The notes: a model not told the origin generated them from the letters alone. Counted from the stretch's first letter, positions 17,539 to 27,633 are shown. The stretch is DNA of 64,000 bases from Tectiglobus sp965223355 (GCA_965223355.1 CBDCWE010000003.1:4030001-4094000), one strand, 5' to 3'. Translations and numbers: made by a program.

Positions 17539-17976
17539 CTATCTGATGACCAGCGTCGGAATTTTCGTGTGGGTGAGCAGCTTCATTGCCTGGCTGCCGA
17601 GCAGCAGACCCTCAATCCCGCGGCGCCCGTGAGAGCCAACAACGATGAGATCGGCCCCGCATTGTTCTGCGGCCTTGATGATGCCGTCATAGGGCCAGTG
17701 GTCTTCCTGATGGCGGGTGTCGCATTCCACGCCGGCCTGCTTGGCGATCGCGCTGGTGGTCGCCAAGATCTTGTTGGCATATTCGCTCGAGCGCGAGCGA
17801 AACTCAGCCGGATCGATGGCACCCATCGAATCGGTGAAGGCGACGGCCTCATAGGGTTCCGAGACGGTCACAATGGTCAATGCTGCGGCCAACGACTTGG
17901 CGAGTTCGATGGCATGATTGGCGGCCGCGGAGGCGATATCGGAACCATCGGTTGCAATCAGGATGTGCTTGTACAT
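17539..17976 (-). CDS. Universal stress protein (UspA family)
   Basis: Small cytoplasmic nucleotide-binding fold protein of 145 residues. It opens with YKHILIATDGSDIAS and closes with the ATP-binding G-2x-G-9x-G(S/T) type region, IVVGSHGRRGIEGLLLGSQA. It probably binds ATP and takes part in stress survival. ATG 17976 is preceded by GGGAGAGG at a normal distance; the frame runs upstream to 18162, but that part is not conserved. It stands alone between two repeat-rich spacers. Confidence 0.92.
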   Translation of the reverse strand: MYKHILIATDGSDIASAAANHAIELAKSLAAALTIVTVSEPYEAVAFTDSMGAIDPAEFRSRSSEYANKILATTSAIAKQAGVECDTRHQEDHWPYDGIIKAAEQCGADLIVVGSHGRRGIEGLLLGSQAMKLLTHTKIPTLVIR

Positions 17977-18138
17977 TGGCCTCTCCCGGAGTGTGCCGTC
18001 GTTGATCGCGTGACTGTTCCAAATGATCGGTGCCGGCGCTTTGCGCTCGATCAAGCGCAGCTCGCTCGTGTCCGCCTGAGGCGGGTCCGCGTCTGAACGA
18101 CCGGGTTGATGCCTGACACTATTGTTGCAGTGCTGCTT

Positions 18139-18162
18139 CGGTGCATCGGTGCATCGGTGCAT
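18139..18162. repeat. Three tandem copies of an 8-bp unit
   Basis: CGGTGCAT repeated three times without a break in the 276-base spacer between the Usp and hydrolase genes. Likely slippage product. Nothing else was recognised in this spacer. Confidence 0.85.
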
Positions 18163-18252
18163 TACTGCAGTGGTGCAGCTTGCCTCGGCGCGTGCGGCCG
18201 GGCTTGCGCGATGGAAACCGCAACGAGGCCGATCACAAATGGTGTGCGACCG

Positions 18253-19182
18253 TCACAGGAAGCGTTTCAGGCTCGCAACAAAATCTTCGAAGCGGTCGTG
18301 ATGAACCCAATGACCGGCCTCGGAATACATCTCGACGCTGGCGTTCTGGAATTTGGCGAGCCGGCCGTCTTGTTCCGGATTGGAAGCCCAGCTCTCCTCA
18401 CCATAGATAAGCAGCGTCGGGCAGGTGACGGCAGCCCACAGCGCCTCGATCTGATCGTGCGCCAGATCACTCGGCGGCCATGACCGCAGATAGTTGTCAA
18501 ACTTCCACGAATAGGTGCCGTCTTCGTTCTGGTTGACGCCGTAGCGGGTCAGGTGATCGGCCATTTCCTTCGACAGGAACTGGTTTTGCTCCTGCATGCG
18601 TGCGGCGGCATCTTCCAGGGTCGGGTAGCGTTTCGGCTGCCGACCGGAAAGGTCGCGCTTGTGTTCGATCCATTCGCGCATGCGCTCGGCCGGAGATTTG
18701 TGAGCGCGTTCGGCCAGCACCTTCGGTGAGGCGCCGAGGCCTTCGATCGAGACGAGTTTGCGCACATTGTCGGGATAGATGCCGGCATAGCGGGTTGCGA
18801 TATTGCCGCCAAGGGAGTGGGCAACGACGGTCACGGGGGCGAGCTTCAACTGGTGGATCAGCTGGGCGAAGTCGTAGACATAGGCGGCCATTGTGTAGTC
18901 GCCGTCGCTGGCCCAAGCCGAATCGCCGTGGCCTCTGAGTTCCGGCACGATGACGTGCCAGTCGGTCATCAACTCGAGCGCGACGGGATCCCAGCTGCGG
19001 CCGTGGTCGCGGCCGCCGTGTTGCAGGATCAACGGCGGGGCTTCCGGGTTGCCCCAGTCCAGATAATGCAGGCGCAGGCGCTGCGACCAGTAGAAGTTGG
19101 ATGTCGGGCCGATGCTTTTCGGTCGCGCCTCGCTGCCGGCGCCGGCCGGGCGCAAGGCGTCGGATTTAAACGGGTTCCACAT
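18253..19182 (-). CDS. Alpha/beta-fold hydrolase
   Basis: 309 residues of the alpha/beta hydrolase superfamily. The oxyanion-hole region is LILQHGGRDHGRSW, the nucleophile elbow VAHSLGGN (Ser), the acid region YGEESWASN, and the catalytic His lies in AGHWVHHD close to the C-terminus. The cap region is helical and charged. ATG 19182 (MWNPFKSD) is chosen over a frame extending to 19362, which would add a poorly conserved leader. It is divergent from the molybdoenzyme operon. Substrate unknown; haloalkane or epoxide hydrolase-like activity is possible but unsupported. Confidence 0.88.
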   Translation of the reverse strand: MWNPFKSDALRPAGAGSEARPKSIGPTSNFYWSQRLRLHYLDWGNPEAPPLILQHGGRDHGRSWDPVALELMTDWHVIVPELRGHGDSAWASDGDYTMAAYVYDFAQLIHQLKLAPVTVVAHSLGGNIATRYAGIYPDNVRKLVSIEGLGASPKVLAERAHKSPAERMREWIEHKRDLSGRQPKRYPTLEDAAARMQEQNQFLSKEMADHLTRYGVNQNEDGTYSWKFDNYLRSWPPSDLAHDQIEALWAAVTCPTLLIYGEESWASNPEQDGRLAKFQNASVEMYSEAGHWVHHDRFEDFVASLKRFL

Positions 19183-19540
19183 GGCGGCGATAAAAGCTGC
19201 AAATGCCGTCAACCACAAGGGGGCTGCGGTTTTCTGGCAAGTCCGGCCTATGAGTGTTTGCTGATCATTCGCTGAGCCGATGCCGCCATTGCAGATGGCG
19301 ACGAATGCCATCGCCGTTGAGACCGAGCTTGGCCCATCCCGCTGCCCCGCCCGGCCGTCCACAGCCGATGATCTCGGCCCCGGCGGTCGCGTTTGGTGCG
19401 ATGGGCAGCTCCGCGATCCGTTGCCGCGGCCGGATCATTAACGCCATGCCGAACGATCGGCAGTGAAAACCTTTGCATGTCGGTTTTCATGTTCTAGCTT
19501 TGGCCGCAACGCGAGCATTGAGCATTGAGGATTGGGGCGC
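19183..19540. other. Divergent intergenic region, hydrolase / molybdoenzyme
   Basis: 358 bases between two divergent genes. Apart from the inverted repeat at 19464-19489, nothing recognisable was seen. Promoters for both directions are expected here. Confidence 0.5.
19464..19489. promoter_or_regulatory. Inverted repeat upstream of the molybdoenzyme operon
   Basis: TGAAAACC, ten bases, then GGTTTTCA: a perfect 8-10-8 inverted repeat ending 51 bases before the first ATG of the operon. The spacing of half-sites (18 bp centre to centre) would suit a dimeric DNA-binding regulator. Inferred from symmetry only. Confidence 0.38.
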
Positions 19541-22408
19541 ATGGGCGAGGCAGAGCCGACAGTCGAACTGAACGAGCCGATCGGGGACGAGGTCAAGACC
19601 ACGACGTGTTACATGTGTGCCTGCCGATGCGGGATCAAGGTGCACTTGAAGAACGGCACGGTTCGCTACATCGAAGGCAACCGCGACCATCCGGTCAACA
19701 AGGGGGTGCTGTGCGGCAAGGGGGCCGCCGGCATCATGCAGCACTATTCGCCGGCACGGCTGTCGGCGCCGTTGAAGCGCGTTGGGCCGCGCGGATCGAA
19801 CCAGTTCGAAGAGATCGGCTGGGACGAGGCGCTGGATCTTGCCACGGAATGGCTCGCGGATGTGCGCCGGCGCGACCCGCAAAAGTTTGCCTTGTTCACC
19901 GGCCGCGATCAAAGCCAGGCCTTGACCGGCTGGTTTGCACAGCAGTTCGGGACGCCGAACTTCGCAGCCCATGGCGGCTTTTGTTCGGTCAATATGGCCG
20001 CCGCCGGGCTCTACACGTTCGGCGGATCGTTCTGGGAGTTCGGCGAACCGGACTGGGAGCACACCAAATACTTCATGATGTTCGGGGTAGCCGAAGATCA
20101 CGGCTCCAACCCGATCAAGACGGCGCTCGGCAAGCTCAAGGCCAAGGGCGTCAAATTCGTCGCGGTCAATCCGGTGCGCACGGGCTACGGTGCAATCGCG
20201 GACGAATGGATCGGCATCAAGCCCGGCACCGACGGCATGTTCGTTGCCGCGTTGATTCGTGAGCTGTTGATCAACCAGCAGATCGATTTGCAATCGCTGG
20301 TTGCCTACACCAACGCGCCGTGGCTGGTGATCCAGGACGACGGTGCGCCGGATCACGGTTTGTTCGCGCGCGACGGTGACAACAAAGTGTTGTGCCTGGA
20401 CAAGGCAACCGGCCAAATCGTCGATGCATCGCGGCTCGATATCTCGCCGGCGCTGACCGGCAAGGTGGAGCTAGCGGACGGGCGCACGGCGGTGCCGGCG
20501 TTCCAGCTGATCGCCGACCGCTTTCTGACCGAGTATCACGCGCCTGAAGAAGCCGAAAAGGTCACAGGCGTTGCGGCGGCGACGATCCGGCGGCTGGCCC
20601 GAGAGATCGCGGATGCAGCCTTCAAGAGCCAGGTCGAACTCGATATTCCGTGGACGGATTGGGCCGGGCGGCGCCACGAAAAGATGGTCGGCCGGCCGGT
20701 GTCATTGCACGCAATGCGCGGGATTTCGGCGCACTCCAACGGCTTTCAGACGTGCCGCATGCTGCACGTGTTACAGATCCTGCTTGGCACCATCGATGTG
20801 CCGGGCGGGTTCCGCTACAAGGCACCGTTCCCGCGGCCGGCGCCGCCGCCATTGAAGCCGGCCGGCAAGGCCGGAACCGTGCAGCCGGAAACACCGCTTG
20901 GCGGCGCACCGCTCGGGTTTCCGACCGGCCCCGACGATCTCCTGGTCGATGCTGCCGGCAACCCGACCCGGATCGACAAGGCCTATTCCTGGGATGCGCC
21001 GGTCGCAGCCCACGGCTTGATGCACATGGTGCTGACCAATGCCGCCCGTTGCGATCCCTATCCCGTCGATGTGCTGTTCATGTACATGGCGAACATGAGC
21101 TGGAACTCGGCGATGAACGTGCCAGCGGTGCTGCGTTATCTCACCGAGAAAGACGAGACGACAGGCGACTACAAGATCCCAAAAGTCATCTACAGCGATG
21201 CCTATTTTTCGGAGATGGTGCCGTATGCGGATTTGATCCTGCCCGACACCACCTATCTTGAGCGTTGGGACTGCATCTCGATGCTGGACCGTCCGATTTC
21301 CGATCCCGATGCGCCGGCCGATGCGATCCGCCAGCCGGTGGTCGAGCCGGACCGCAATGTGCGCCCGTTTCAAACCGCTTTGCTCGACCTTGGCGCACGC
21401 CTGAAATTGCCGGGGTTTGTCAACGAAGACGGCGCGGCCAAGTATCCGGGCGGGTATGCCGACTACATTGTCAACCACGAGCGCAGCCCCGGCGTTGGTC
21501 CGCTGACCGGTTATCGCGGTGCGGATGGTACGTCGTTCGGCAAGGGCGCGCCCAACCCGGACCAACTCAAGGCCTATATCGAAAACGGCTGCTTTTACGC
21601 ACACGAGCTCAAACCGCATCAGCGCTATTTCAAGCACGTCAACAAAGGCTATCTCGACTGGGCGGTCGAAGTCGGATTTATCGGTGCGCCCAATCCGGTG
21701 GTGTTCCAGCTTTATCTCGAATCGTTGCAGACGTTTCGACTGGCTGCAGAAGGTCACGGCGACGTGCAGCCGCCGGACAGTCACCGCGCGCGGATCAAGC
21801 GCTATTTCGATCCGATTCCGTTCTGGTATGCGCCGTTCGAGGGCACGATGGTGGATGAGGCGACCTATCCGATGCACGCCATCACCCAACGGCCGATGGC
21901 GATGTATCACTCCTGGGGCTCGCAGAATGCGTGGCTGCGCCAGATCCACGGTTACAACCGCCTTTATATGAGCCGCAAACGCGGTCGCGAACTGGCTGTC
22001 GAGGACGATGGCTGGGTGTGGATCACGAGCGCGATCGGCCGTGTGAAAGCACAAGTGCGCCTGATGGACGGCGTCAACGATGATACGGTCTGGACGTGGA
22101 ATGCGATTGGCAAACGCAGTGGCACGTGGGGGCTCGATCAGGATGCGCCGGAGGCTAGGAAGGGTTTCCTGCTCAATCATCTGATTTCGGAACTGTTGCC
22201 GGAACAGGGCGGCGGCTACCGGTTTGCTAACTCCGATCCGATTACCGGCCAGGCCGCCTGGTATGACCTGCGCGTGCGTATCGAAAGGGTCGGTGAGGTG
22301 AATATCGAGCAAAGCTGGCCGCAGTTCGCGGCCCTGGCGCCGGCCGGGGAGACCGATCGGCCCGAGGTCCTGGCTTTCGACGGGCGCAACCGGAGGGCCA
22401 CGACATGA
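19541..22408 (+). CDS. soeA: Molybdopterin oxidoreductase catalytic subunit, probable sulfite dehydrogenase SoeA
   Basis: DMSO-reductase family molybdoenzyme of 955 residues. The N-terminal 4Fe-4S site is C23-x2-C26-x3-C30-x27-C58, followed by molybdopterin-guanine dinucleotide-binding domains; the C-terminal cap contains PMHAITQRPMAMYHSWGSQN. There is no Tat signal, so the subunit should face the cytoplasm. With the four-cluster ferredoxin subunit and the NrfD/DmsC-type anchor that follow, this matches SoeABC, which oxidises sulfite to sulfate and feeds the quinone pool. Other family members (polysulfide or tetrathionate reductases) usually carry Tat signals. The last four bases overlap soeB. 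Family is certain, substrate probable. Confidence 0.85.
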   Translation: MGEAEPTVELNEPIGDEVKTTTCYMCACRCGIKVHLKNGTVRYIEGNRDHPVNKGVLCGKGAAGIMQHYSPARLSAPLKRVGPRGSNQFEEIGWDEALDLATEWLADVRRRDPQKFALFTGRDQSQALTGWFAQQFGTPNFAAHGGFCSVNMAAAGLYTFGGSFWEFGEPDWEHTKYFMMFGVAEDHGSNPIKTALGKLKAKGVKFVAVNPVRTGYGAIADEWIGIKPGTDGMFVAALIRELLINQQIDLQSLVAYTNAPWLVIQDDGAPDHGLFARDGDNKVLCLDKATGQIVDASRLDISPALTGKVELADGRTAVPAFQLIADRFLTEYHAPEEAEKVTGVAAATIRRLAREIADAAFKSQVELDIPWTDWAGRRHEKMVGRPVSLHAMRGISAHSNGFQTCRMLHVLQILLGTIDVPGGFRYKAPFPRPAPPPLKPAGKAGTVQPETPLGGAPLGFPTGPDDLLVDAAGNPTRIDKAYSWDAPVAAHGLMHMVLTNAARCDPYPVDVLFMYMANMSWNSAMNVPAVLRYLTEKDETTGDYKIPKVIYSDAYFSEMVPYADLILPDTTYLERWDCISMLDRPISDPDAPADAIRQPVVEPDRNVRPFQTALLDLGARLKLPGFVNEDGAAKYPGGYADYIVNHERSPGVGPLTGYRGADGTSFGKGAPNPDQLKAYIENGCFYAHELKPHQRYFKHVNKGYLDWAVEVGFIGAPNPVVFQLYLESLQTFRLAAEGHGDVQPPDSHRARIKRYFDPIPFWYAPFEGTMVDEATYPMHAITQRPMAMYHSWGSQNAWLRQIHGYNRLYMSRKRGRELAVEDDGWVWITSAIGRVKAQVRLMDGVNDDTVWTWNAIGKRSGTWGLDQDAPEARKGFLLNHLISELLPEQGGGYRFANSDPITGQAAWYDLRVRIERVGEVNIEQSWPQFAALAPAGETDRPEVLAFDGRNRRATT

Positions 22409-23160
22409 CGGCGCTGCCGCCAACCACCAACAAGAAGCTCGGCCTGGTGATCGATCTGGATACCTGTGTCGGGTGCCAGGCGTGTGCGACGAGTTGCAAG
22501 GAATGGAACACCGGCGGTTATTCGGCACCGCTTTCCGACAGGGATCCTTATGGTGGCGATCCGGTTGGGACGTGGCTCAATCGGATCCACGGCTATGAGG
22601 TCTCTGACGGTTCGAGGTCGCGAACGGTTCACTTTCCGCGCTCGTGTCTGCATTGTGAACAACCGGCCTGCGTCACCGTCTGCCCGACCGGTGCATCCTA
22701 TAAGCGTCAGGAGGACGGCATTGTCCTTGTTAATCCGGACACCTGCATTGGCTGCAAGCTGTGCTCGTGGGCGTGTCCCTACGGTGCGCGCGAGTTCGAC
22801 GACCATCACGGGGTGATGAAGAAGTGCACGCTGTGTGTCGACCGTATTTACAACCAGACCCTGGCCGAGGAAGACCGGGTGCCGGCGTGCGTGAAGGCCT
22901 GTCCGACCGGCGCGCGTCACTTCGGCGATCTCGGTGATCCGTCCAGCGCTGTATCAAAACTGGTCGAAGACCGTGGCGGTTATGGTTTGATGCCGGAGAC
23001 CGGCTATAAACCCGTCAATCGGTATCTGCCGCCGCGTCCGCGCCGCGATGGCGATGCCAACGGCGATGACAGACAGACCGCATCGCCGGCAGCAGCGCAA
23101 AGTTCACGCGACATTGCCGAGCGGTTTTTCCGCTGGGCGGATCAGATGTTGCAGCGATAG
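22405..23160 (+). CDS. soeB: 4Fe-4S ferredoxin subunit of the molybdoenzyme, probable SoeB
   Basis: Electron-transfer subunit of 251 residues, cytoplasmic. Cysteine clusters appear at C21-x2-C24-x2-C27-x3-C31, C81-x2-C84-x4-C89-x3-C93, C114-x2-C117-x2-C120-x3-C124, and C141-x2-C144 with C162-x3-C166. These would hold four [4Fe-4S] clusters in the DmsB/PsrB pattern. The C-terminus is a short polar tail. The start ATG overlaps the soeA stop by four bases, so subunits are made together. Confidence 0.88.
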   Translation: MTALPPTTNKKLGLVIDLDTCVGCQACATSCKEWNTGGYSAPLSDRDPYGGDPVGTWLNRIHGYEVSDGSRSRTVHFPRSCLHCEQPACVTVCPTGASYKRQEDGIVLVNPDTCIGCKLCSWACPYGAREFDDHHGVMKKCTLCVDRIYNQTLAEEDRVPACVKACPTGARHFGDLGDPSSAVSKLVEDRGGYGLMPETGYKPVNRYLPPRPRRDGDANGDDRQTASPAAAQSSRDIAERFFRWADQMLQR

Positions 23161-23177
23161 CGGGAGGACCAGAGACG

Positions 23178-24125
23178 ATGCATCCCGCCTACTCAGTGAT
23201 TTTGTTCACGACGATTTCCGGTGCCGGCTATGGGCTGCTGATCTGGATGGCCGCCGGTGTGTTGCTCGCGATCGTGCCGCCGGATGGATCATTTGGTTTG
23301 ATCGGGCTGGGCTTGGCCGTGATCATGATTACGACCGGGCTGTTGTCATCGATGCTGCACCTCGGACGGCCGGAGCGGGCCTGGCGGGCGTTCTCGCAGT
23401 GGTCGACATCGTGGCTGTCGCGCGAGGGCGTGGCAGCGGTTGCCACCTACGTTCCCGTGGCCGGGCTGGGCATTGGCTGGGTGTTGTTTGAGGACGTTTC
23501 GGGCAGTGTTGCGGTGTGCGCGATACTGGCGATCTGCGGCGCGCTGGCGACCGTCTGGTGTACGGGCATGATCTATGGCTCGCTGTCGACCATCAAGGCC
23601 TGGCATCACCCGCTGGTTGCTCCGATCTACTGTGTCATGGCGGTCATGACCGGGGCCATTCTGTTCAACGTCCTGGTCGCGTTTTGGTTCGGGGTCGAGG
23701 CCGGGTCGGTGTGGTTCAATTTGGTGCTGTTGCTCGCCGGTTGGCTGATGAAGGTGGTTTACTGGAGCCAGGTCGACACGGCGCCGAAGACGGCGACGGC
23801 CGGCGATGCCACGGGCCTGTCGCGGTTTGGCACGGTCCGGGTCCTCGAAGAGCCGCATACGCAGGCAAACTACGTGATGCGCGAAATGGGCTATGGCGTG
23901 GCGCGCAAGCACGCCGACAAACTGCGCATGATCGCGACCGTGGCGCTGTTCCTGATCCCGGCCTTCGGTTTGTTGGCGTTATTGGTTGCCACACCCGGTG
24001 TTGCCGCCTTGCTTGGCATTGCAGCCGTTGGCTCGACCGCCGTCGGCGTGCTGATCGAGCGCTGGCTGTTTTTCGCGCAAGCCCGTCACGTCGTTTCACT
24101 TTACTATGGTGCGGAGGCGATCTAA
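23178..24125 (+). CDS. soeC: Membrane anchor subunit (DmsC-type), probable SoeC
   Basis: 315-residue integral membrane protein with about eight helices that would pass electrons to quinone. It starts with MHPAYSVILFTTISGAGYGL, which fits the DmsC/SoeC N-terminus. Conserved DmsC-like positions include LLSSMLHLGRPERAWRAFSQ, with the His-Leu-Gly-x-Pro motif, and the SxWxSRE-like segment WSTSWLSREG. The gap to soeB is 17 bases with GGGAGG before the ATG. It completes a three-gene operon. Confidence 0.87.
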   Translation: MHPAYSVILFTTISGAGYGLLIWMAAGVLLAIVPPDGSFGLIGLGLAVIMITTGLLSSMLHLGRPERAWRAFSQWSTSWLSREGVAAVATYVPVAGLGIGWVLFEDVSGSVAVCAILAICGALATVWCTGMIYGSLSTIKAWHHPLVAPIYCVMAVMTGAILFNVLVAFWFGVEAGSVWFNLVLLLAGWLMKVVYWSQVDTAPKTATAGDATGLSRFGTVRVLEEPHTQANYVMREMGYGVARKHADKLRMIATVALFLIPAFGLLALLVATPGVAALLGIAAVGSTAVGVLIERWLFFAQARHVVSLYYGAEAI

Positions 24126-24360
24126 GACCGGCGCGGCCGCGGGCTATCTTGCCATAGGTGCTGTGCCGCAGTTGGGCGCAAAGATCAACCAAGTGTAGCC
24201 AAACGGGCGATTGTTAGCTAGGCCGTGCTGATTTGACAGGGTCCTCGGGGTCAGCACAACGATCGAGTTTTGTCATGCAGGGGCTCACTGCCGAAAGTCC
24301 TCACGATCGCGCATGCGGTCTGATACCGCGCAGAAAATTGAGAGACGAAAGTCGCCGACG

Positions 24361-27300
24361 ATGCCAAAACGCACCGATATTTCCTCGATTATGATCATCG
24401 GCGCCGGCCCGATCGTTATCGGACAAGCTTGCGAATTCGATTATTCGGGAACCCAGGCCTGCAAGGCGCTCAAGGCTGAGGGTTACCGGATTGTTCTGGT
24501 CAACTCGAACCCGGCCACCATCATGACGGATCCGGAACTGGCGGATGCAACCTATGTCGAGCCGGTTACGCCGGATGTTGTCGCCAAGATTCTGGCCGAA
24601 GAACGCCCCGATGCGTTGCTGCCGACGATGGGCGGGCAGACGGCGCTCAATACGGCATTGGCCCTGCAGAACAACGGCGTGCTGAAAGCACTCGGTGTCG
24701 AGCTGATCGGCGCCAATGCCGAGGCCATCGACAAGGCTGAGGACCGACAGCTGTTTCGCGAGGCGATGAACAAAATCGGCCTTGAGACGCCGCGCTCGGC
24801 GCTGGCCCACAACCTCGCCGAAGCGATGGCGGCGCTCGAGGTGATCGGCCTGCCGGCGATCATCAGGCCATCGTTCACGCTCGGGGGAACCGGCGGCGGG
24901 GTCGCCTACAACCGGCAGGAATATCAAGACATTATCGAGCGTGGCCTCGATGCCTCGCCGACGACGCAGGTGCTGGTCGAAGAAAGCGTGCTCGGCTGGA
25001 AGGAGTTCGAGATGGAGGTTGTGCGCGACAAGGCGGACAACTGCATCATCGTGTGTTCGATCGAGAACGTCGATGCGATGGGCGTACACACGGGCGATTC
25101 GATTACCGTGGCGCCGGCGCTGACATTGACCGACAAGGAATACCAGATCATGCGCGATGCCTCGATTGCGGTGTTGCGCGAAATCGGGGTCGAGACCGGC
25201 GGCTCGAACGTGCAGTTCGCCGTCAATCCCGCGGACGGGCGCCTGGTGGTGATCGAAATGAACCCGCGGGTGTCGCGCTCCTCGGCGCTGGCCTCCAAGG
25301 CCACCGGCTTTCCGATCGCCAAGGTCGCAGCGCGGCTGGCGGTCGGCTATACGCTCGATGAACTCGAAAACGATATTACCGGCGGGGCGACTCCGGCCGC
25401 GTTCGAGCCCACAATCGATTATGTCGTGACCAAGATTCCGCGGTTTGCCTTCGAGAAGTTCCCGGGTGCCGACCCGACCCTGACGACGGCGATGAAGTCG
25501 GTTGGCGAGGTGATGGCGATCGGGCGAACGTTCCAGGAAAGTCTGCAAAAGGCACTGCGCTCGATGGAGTCCGGGCTCGCCGGGCTCGACGATGTCGAGC
25601 TTGAGGGTCTTGGCCAAGGCGACGACAAGAACGTCATTCGCGCGGCCGTCAGCCGACCGGCGCCGGACCGGATTCTCAAGGTCGCGCAGGCCTTGCGGCT
25701 CGGGTTTCCGGCCGAGCAGGTGCAGGAGTTCTGCCATTATGATCCGTGGTTCATTGCGCGGCTGCACGAACTCATCGAGCTCGAACAGCGCGTCAAGGTG
25801 CATGGTTTGCCGGAGCACGCGTCGTTGTTGGGGATGTTGAAGGCAAATGGGTTTTCGGATCAACGCCTGGCCGATCTGGCCGGCGTCGAACGCCACGACG
25901 TCGTGGAACTGCGACAGCGGCTCGGAGTGATGCCGGTGTTCAAGCGGATCGATACCTGTGCGGCCGAGTTCGCCGCACCGACGGCTTACATGTATTCGAC
26001 CTACGAGACGGGCCTCAGTGCCGCGGCGATGTGCGAGGCACGGCCGAGCGCGCGCGAGAAGGTCATCATCCTCGGCGGCGGCCCGAACCGGATCGGACAG
26101 GGCATCGAGTTTGACTATTGTTGTTGCCATGCCTGTTTCGCGCTTGGCGATGCCGGTTACGAGACGATCATGATCAACTGCAATCCGGAGACGGTGTCGA
26201 CCGATTATGACACCTCCGATCGTCTTTATTTCGAACCGCTGACGGCCGAGGACGTGCTCGAAATCATTCGGGTCGAGCAGACCAGCGGAACGCTCAAGGG
26301 GGTGATCGTGCAGTTCGGCGGGCAAACGCCCTTGAAGCTGGCGGCAGCGCTCGAAGACGCCGGCGTACCAATTCTCGGGACGTCGCCGGATGCCATTGAT
26401 CTCGCCGAGGATCGCGATCGGTTTAACGCACTGATCCGGTCGTTGGCGCTGCGCCAGCCGGAAAGCGGCATTGCCGGTTCGCCGCAGGCAGCACGCGCCG
26501 AAGCCGAACAAATCGGCTATCCGGTGGTGATCCGTCCGTCCTATGTTCTAGGTGGGCGCGCCATGGAGATCGTGCACGACGGGGCGGAACTGGACCGCTA
26601 CGTCACGCGCTTGTCGCAGACGCTCGACAATCCCTCGGAATTGGTCGTCTCGCCTGACCGGCCGCTGCTGATCGACCGCTATCTTACGGATGCCATCGAG
26701 GTCGATGTCGACTGCCTGTGCGATGGTGAAGAGGTGTTTGTCGCCGGCATCATGGAACACATTGAGGAAGCGGGCATTCACTCAGGCGATTCTGCGTGTT
26801 CGCTGCCACCGCATTCCCTGTCGGGCGAGGTTATCGAGGTCCTGGAGGCTCAGAGCCGGAAACTGGCGCGGGCGCTGAACGTTGTCGGCCTGATGAACGT
26901 CCAGTACGCGATCAAGGATGGCAGTGTCTATATCCTGGAGGTCAATCCGCGCGCCAGTCGCACGGTGCCGTTTGTTGCCAAGGTGATCGGGTTGCCGGTG
27001 GCGGGATTGGCGGCGCGGGTGATGGCTGGGGAGAAGCTGGCATCGTTGAACCTGGAGCGGGTGCAGGTCGGCCACATCGCGGTCAAGGAGGCCGTGTTCC
27101 CGTTTGCGCGGTTCCCGGGGGTCGATCCCGTATTGGGACCGGAAATGCGATCGACCGGCGAAGTTATGGGCATCGATCGCGACTTCGCCGCGGCGTTTGC
27201 CAAAGGCCAGCTCGGCGCCAATCTCAAGCTGCCGATGTCGGGCAAGGTTTTCGTTTCGCTGCGTGACGGCGACAAGGAACGCATTGTCGAGCCGGTCCGG

Positions 27301-27633
27301 GACTTGCTGGACATGGGCTATCGGATTGTCGCGACGCGCGGCACAAAGCGATTTCTTGAGCACAATGGTCTGGCGTGTGAGGCCATCAACAAGGTGCTGG
27401 AGGGCCGTCCGCACATCGTCGATGCCATGAAGAATGGCGAAATTGCGATGGTTTTTAATACAACTGAAGGTGCAAAGGCGCTTGAAGACTCAAAGGATAT
27501 CCGGCGCACGGCCTTGCTCAATCATATCCCATACTATACAACTACAGCCGGTGCGAGCGCGGTGACCAAGGCGATCAAGGCGCTCAAAGCCGATATCCTT
27601 AAAGTCGCTCCACTGCAAAGCTACCTTTGTTAA
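24361..27633 (+). CDS. carB: Carbamoyl-phosphate synthase large subunit
   Basis: Makes carbamoyl phosphate from bicarbonate, ammonia (from the CarA glutaminase) and two ATP, for arginine and pyrimidine synthesis. 1090 residues with the typical duplicated ATP-grasp arrangement. The first half begins IIGAGPIVIGQACEFDYSGTQA and the second half begins LGGGPNRIGQGIEFDYCCCH near residue 575. An MGS-like allosteric domain forms the last 150 residues or so. ATG 24361 gives the standard N-terminus; an upstream ATG at 24313 adds 16 residues. carA is not adjacent on this side, unlike in many bacteria. Confidence 0.97.
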   Translation: MPKRTDISSIMIIGAGPIVIGQACEFDYSGTQACKALKAEGYRIVLVNSNPATIMTDPELADATYVEPVTPDVVAKILAEERPDALLPTMGGQTALNTALALQNNGVLKALGVELIGANAEAIDKAEDRQLFREAMNKIGLETPRSALAHNLAEAMAALEVIGLPAIIRPSFTLGGTGGGVAYNRQEYQDIIERGLDASPTTQVLVEESVLGWKEFEMEVVRDKADNCIIVCSIENVDAMGVHTGDSITVAPALTLTDKEYQIMRDASIAVLREIGVETGGSNVQFAVNPADGRLVVIEMNPRVSRSSALASKATGFPIAKVAARLAVGYTLDELENDITGGATPAAFEPTIDYVVTKIPRFAFEKFPGADPTLTTAMKSVGEVMAIGRTFQESLQKALRSMESGLAGLDDVELEGLGQGDDKNVIRAAVSRPAPDRILKVAQALRLGFPAEQVQEFCHYDPWFIARLHELIELEQRVKVHGLPEHASLLGMLKANGFSDQRLADLAGVERHDVVELRQRLGVMPVFKRIDTCAAEFAAPTAYMYSTYETGLSAAAMCEARPSAREKVIILGGGPNRIGQGIEFDYCCCHACFALGDAGYETIMINCNPETVSTDYDTSDRLYFEPLTAEDVLEIIRVEQTSGTLKGVIVQFGGQTPLKLAAALEDAGVPILGTSPDAIDLAEDRDRFNALIRSLALRQPESGIAGSPQAARAEAEQIGYPVVIRPSYVLGGRAMEIVHDGAELDRYVTRLSQTLDNPSELVVSPDRPLLIDRYLTDAIEVDVDCLCDGEEVFVAGIMEHIEEAGIHSGDSACSLPPHSLSGEVIEVLEAQSRKLARALNVVGLMNVQYAIKDGSVYILEVNPRASRTVPFVAKVIGLPVAGLAARVMAGEKLASLNLERVQVGHIAVKEAVFPFARFPGVDPVLGPEMRSTGEVMGIDRDFAAAFAKGQLGANLKLPMSGKVFVSLRDGDKERIVEPVRDLLDMGYRIVATRGTKRFLEHNGLACEAINKVLEGRPHIVDAMKNGEIAMVFNTTEGAKALEDSKDIRRTALLNHIPYYTTTAGASAVTKAIKALKADILKVAPLQSYLC

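Noticed and set aside
20771..22528. 585-residue minus-strand frame opposite the molybdoenzyme genes
   Set aside because: Spans two coupled, well-supported genes in antisense; composition unlike a protein.
24301..26511. 736-residue minus-strand frame opposite carB
   Set aside because: Antisense shadow of a highly conserved gene; no ribosome-binding site and no recognisable domain.
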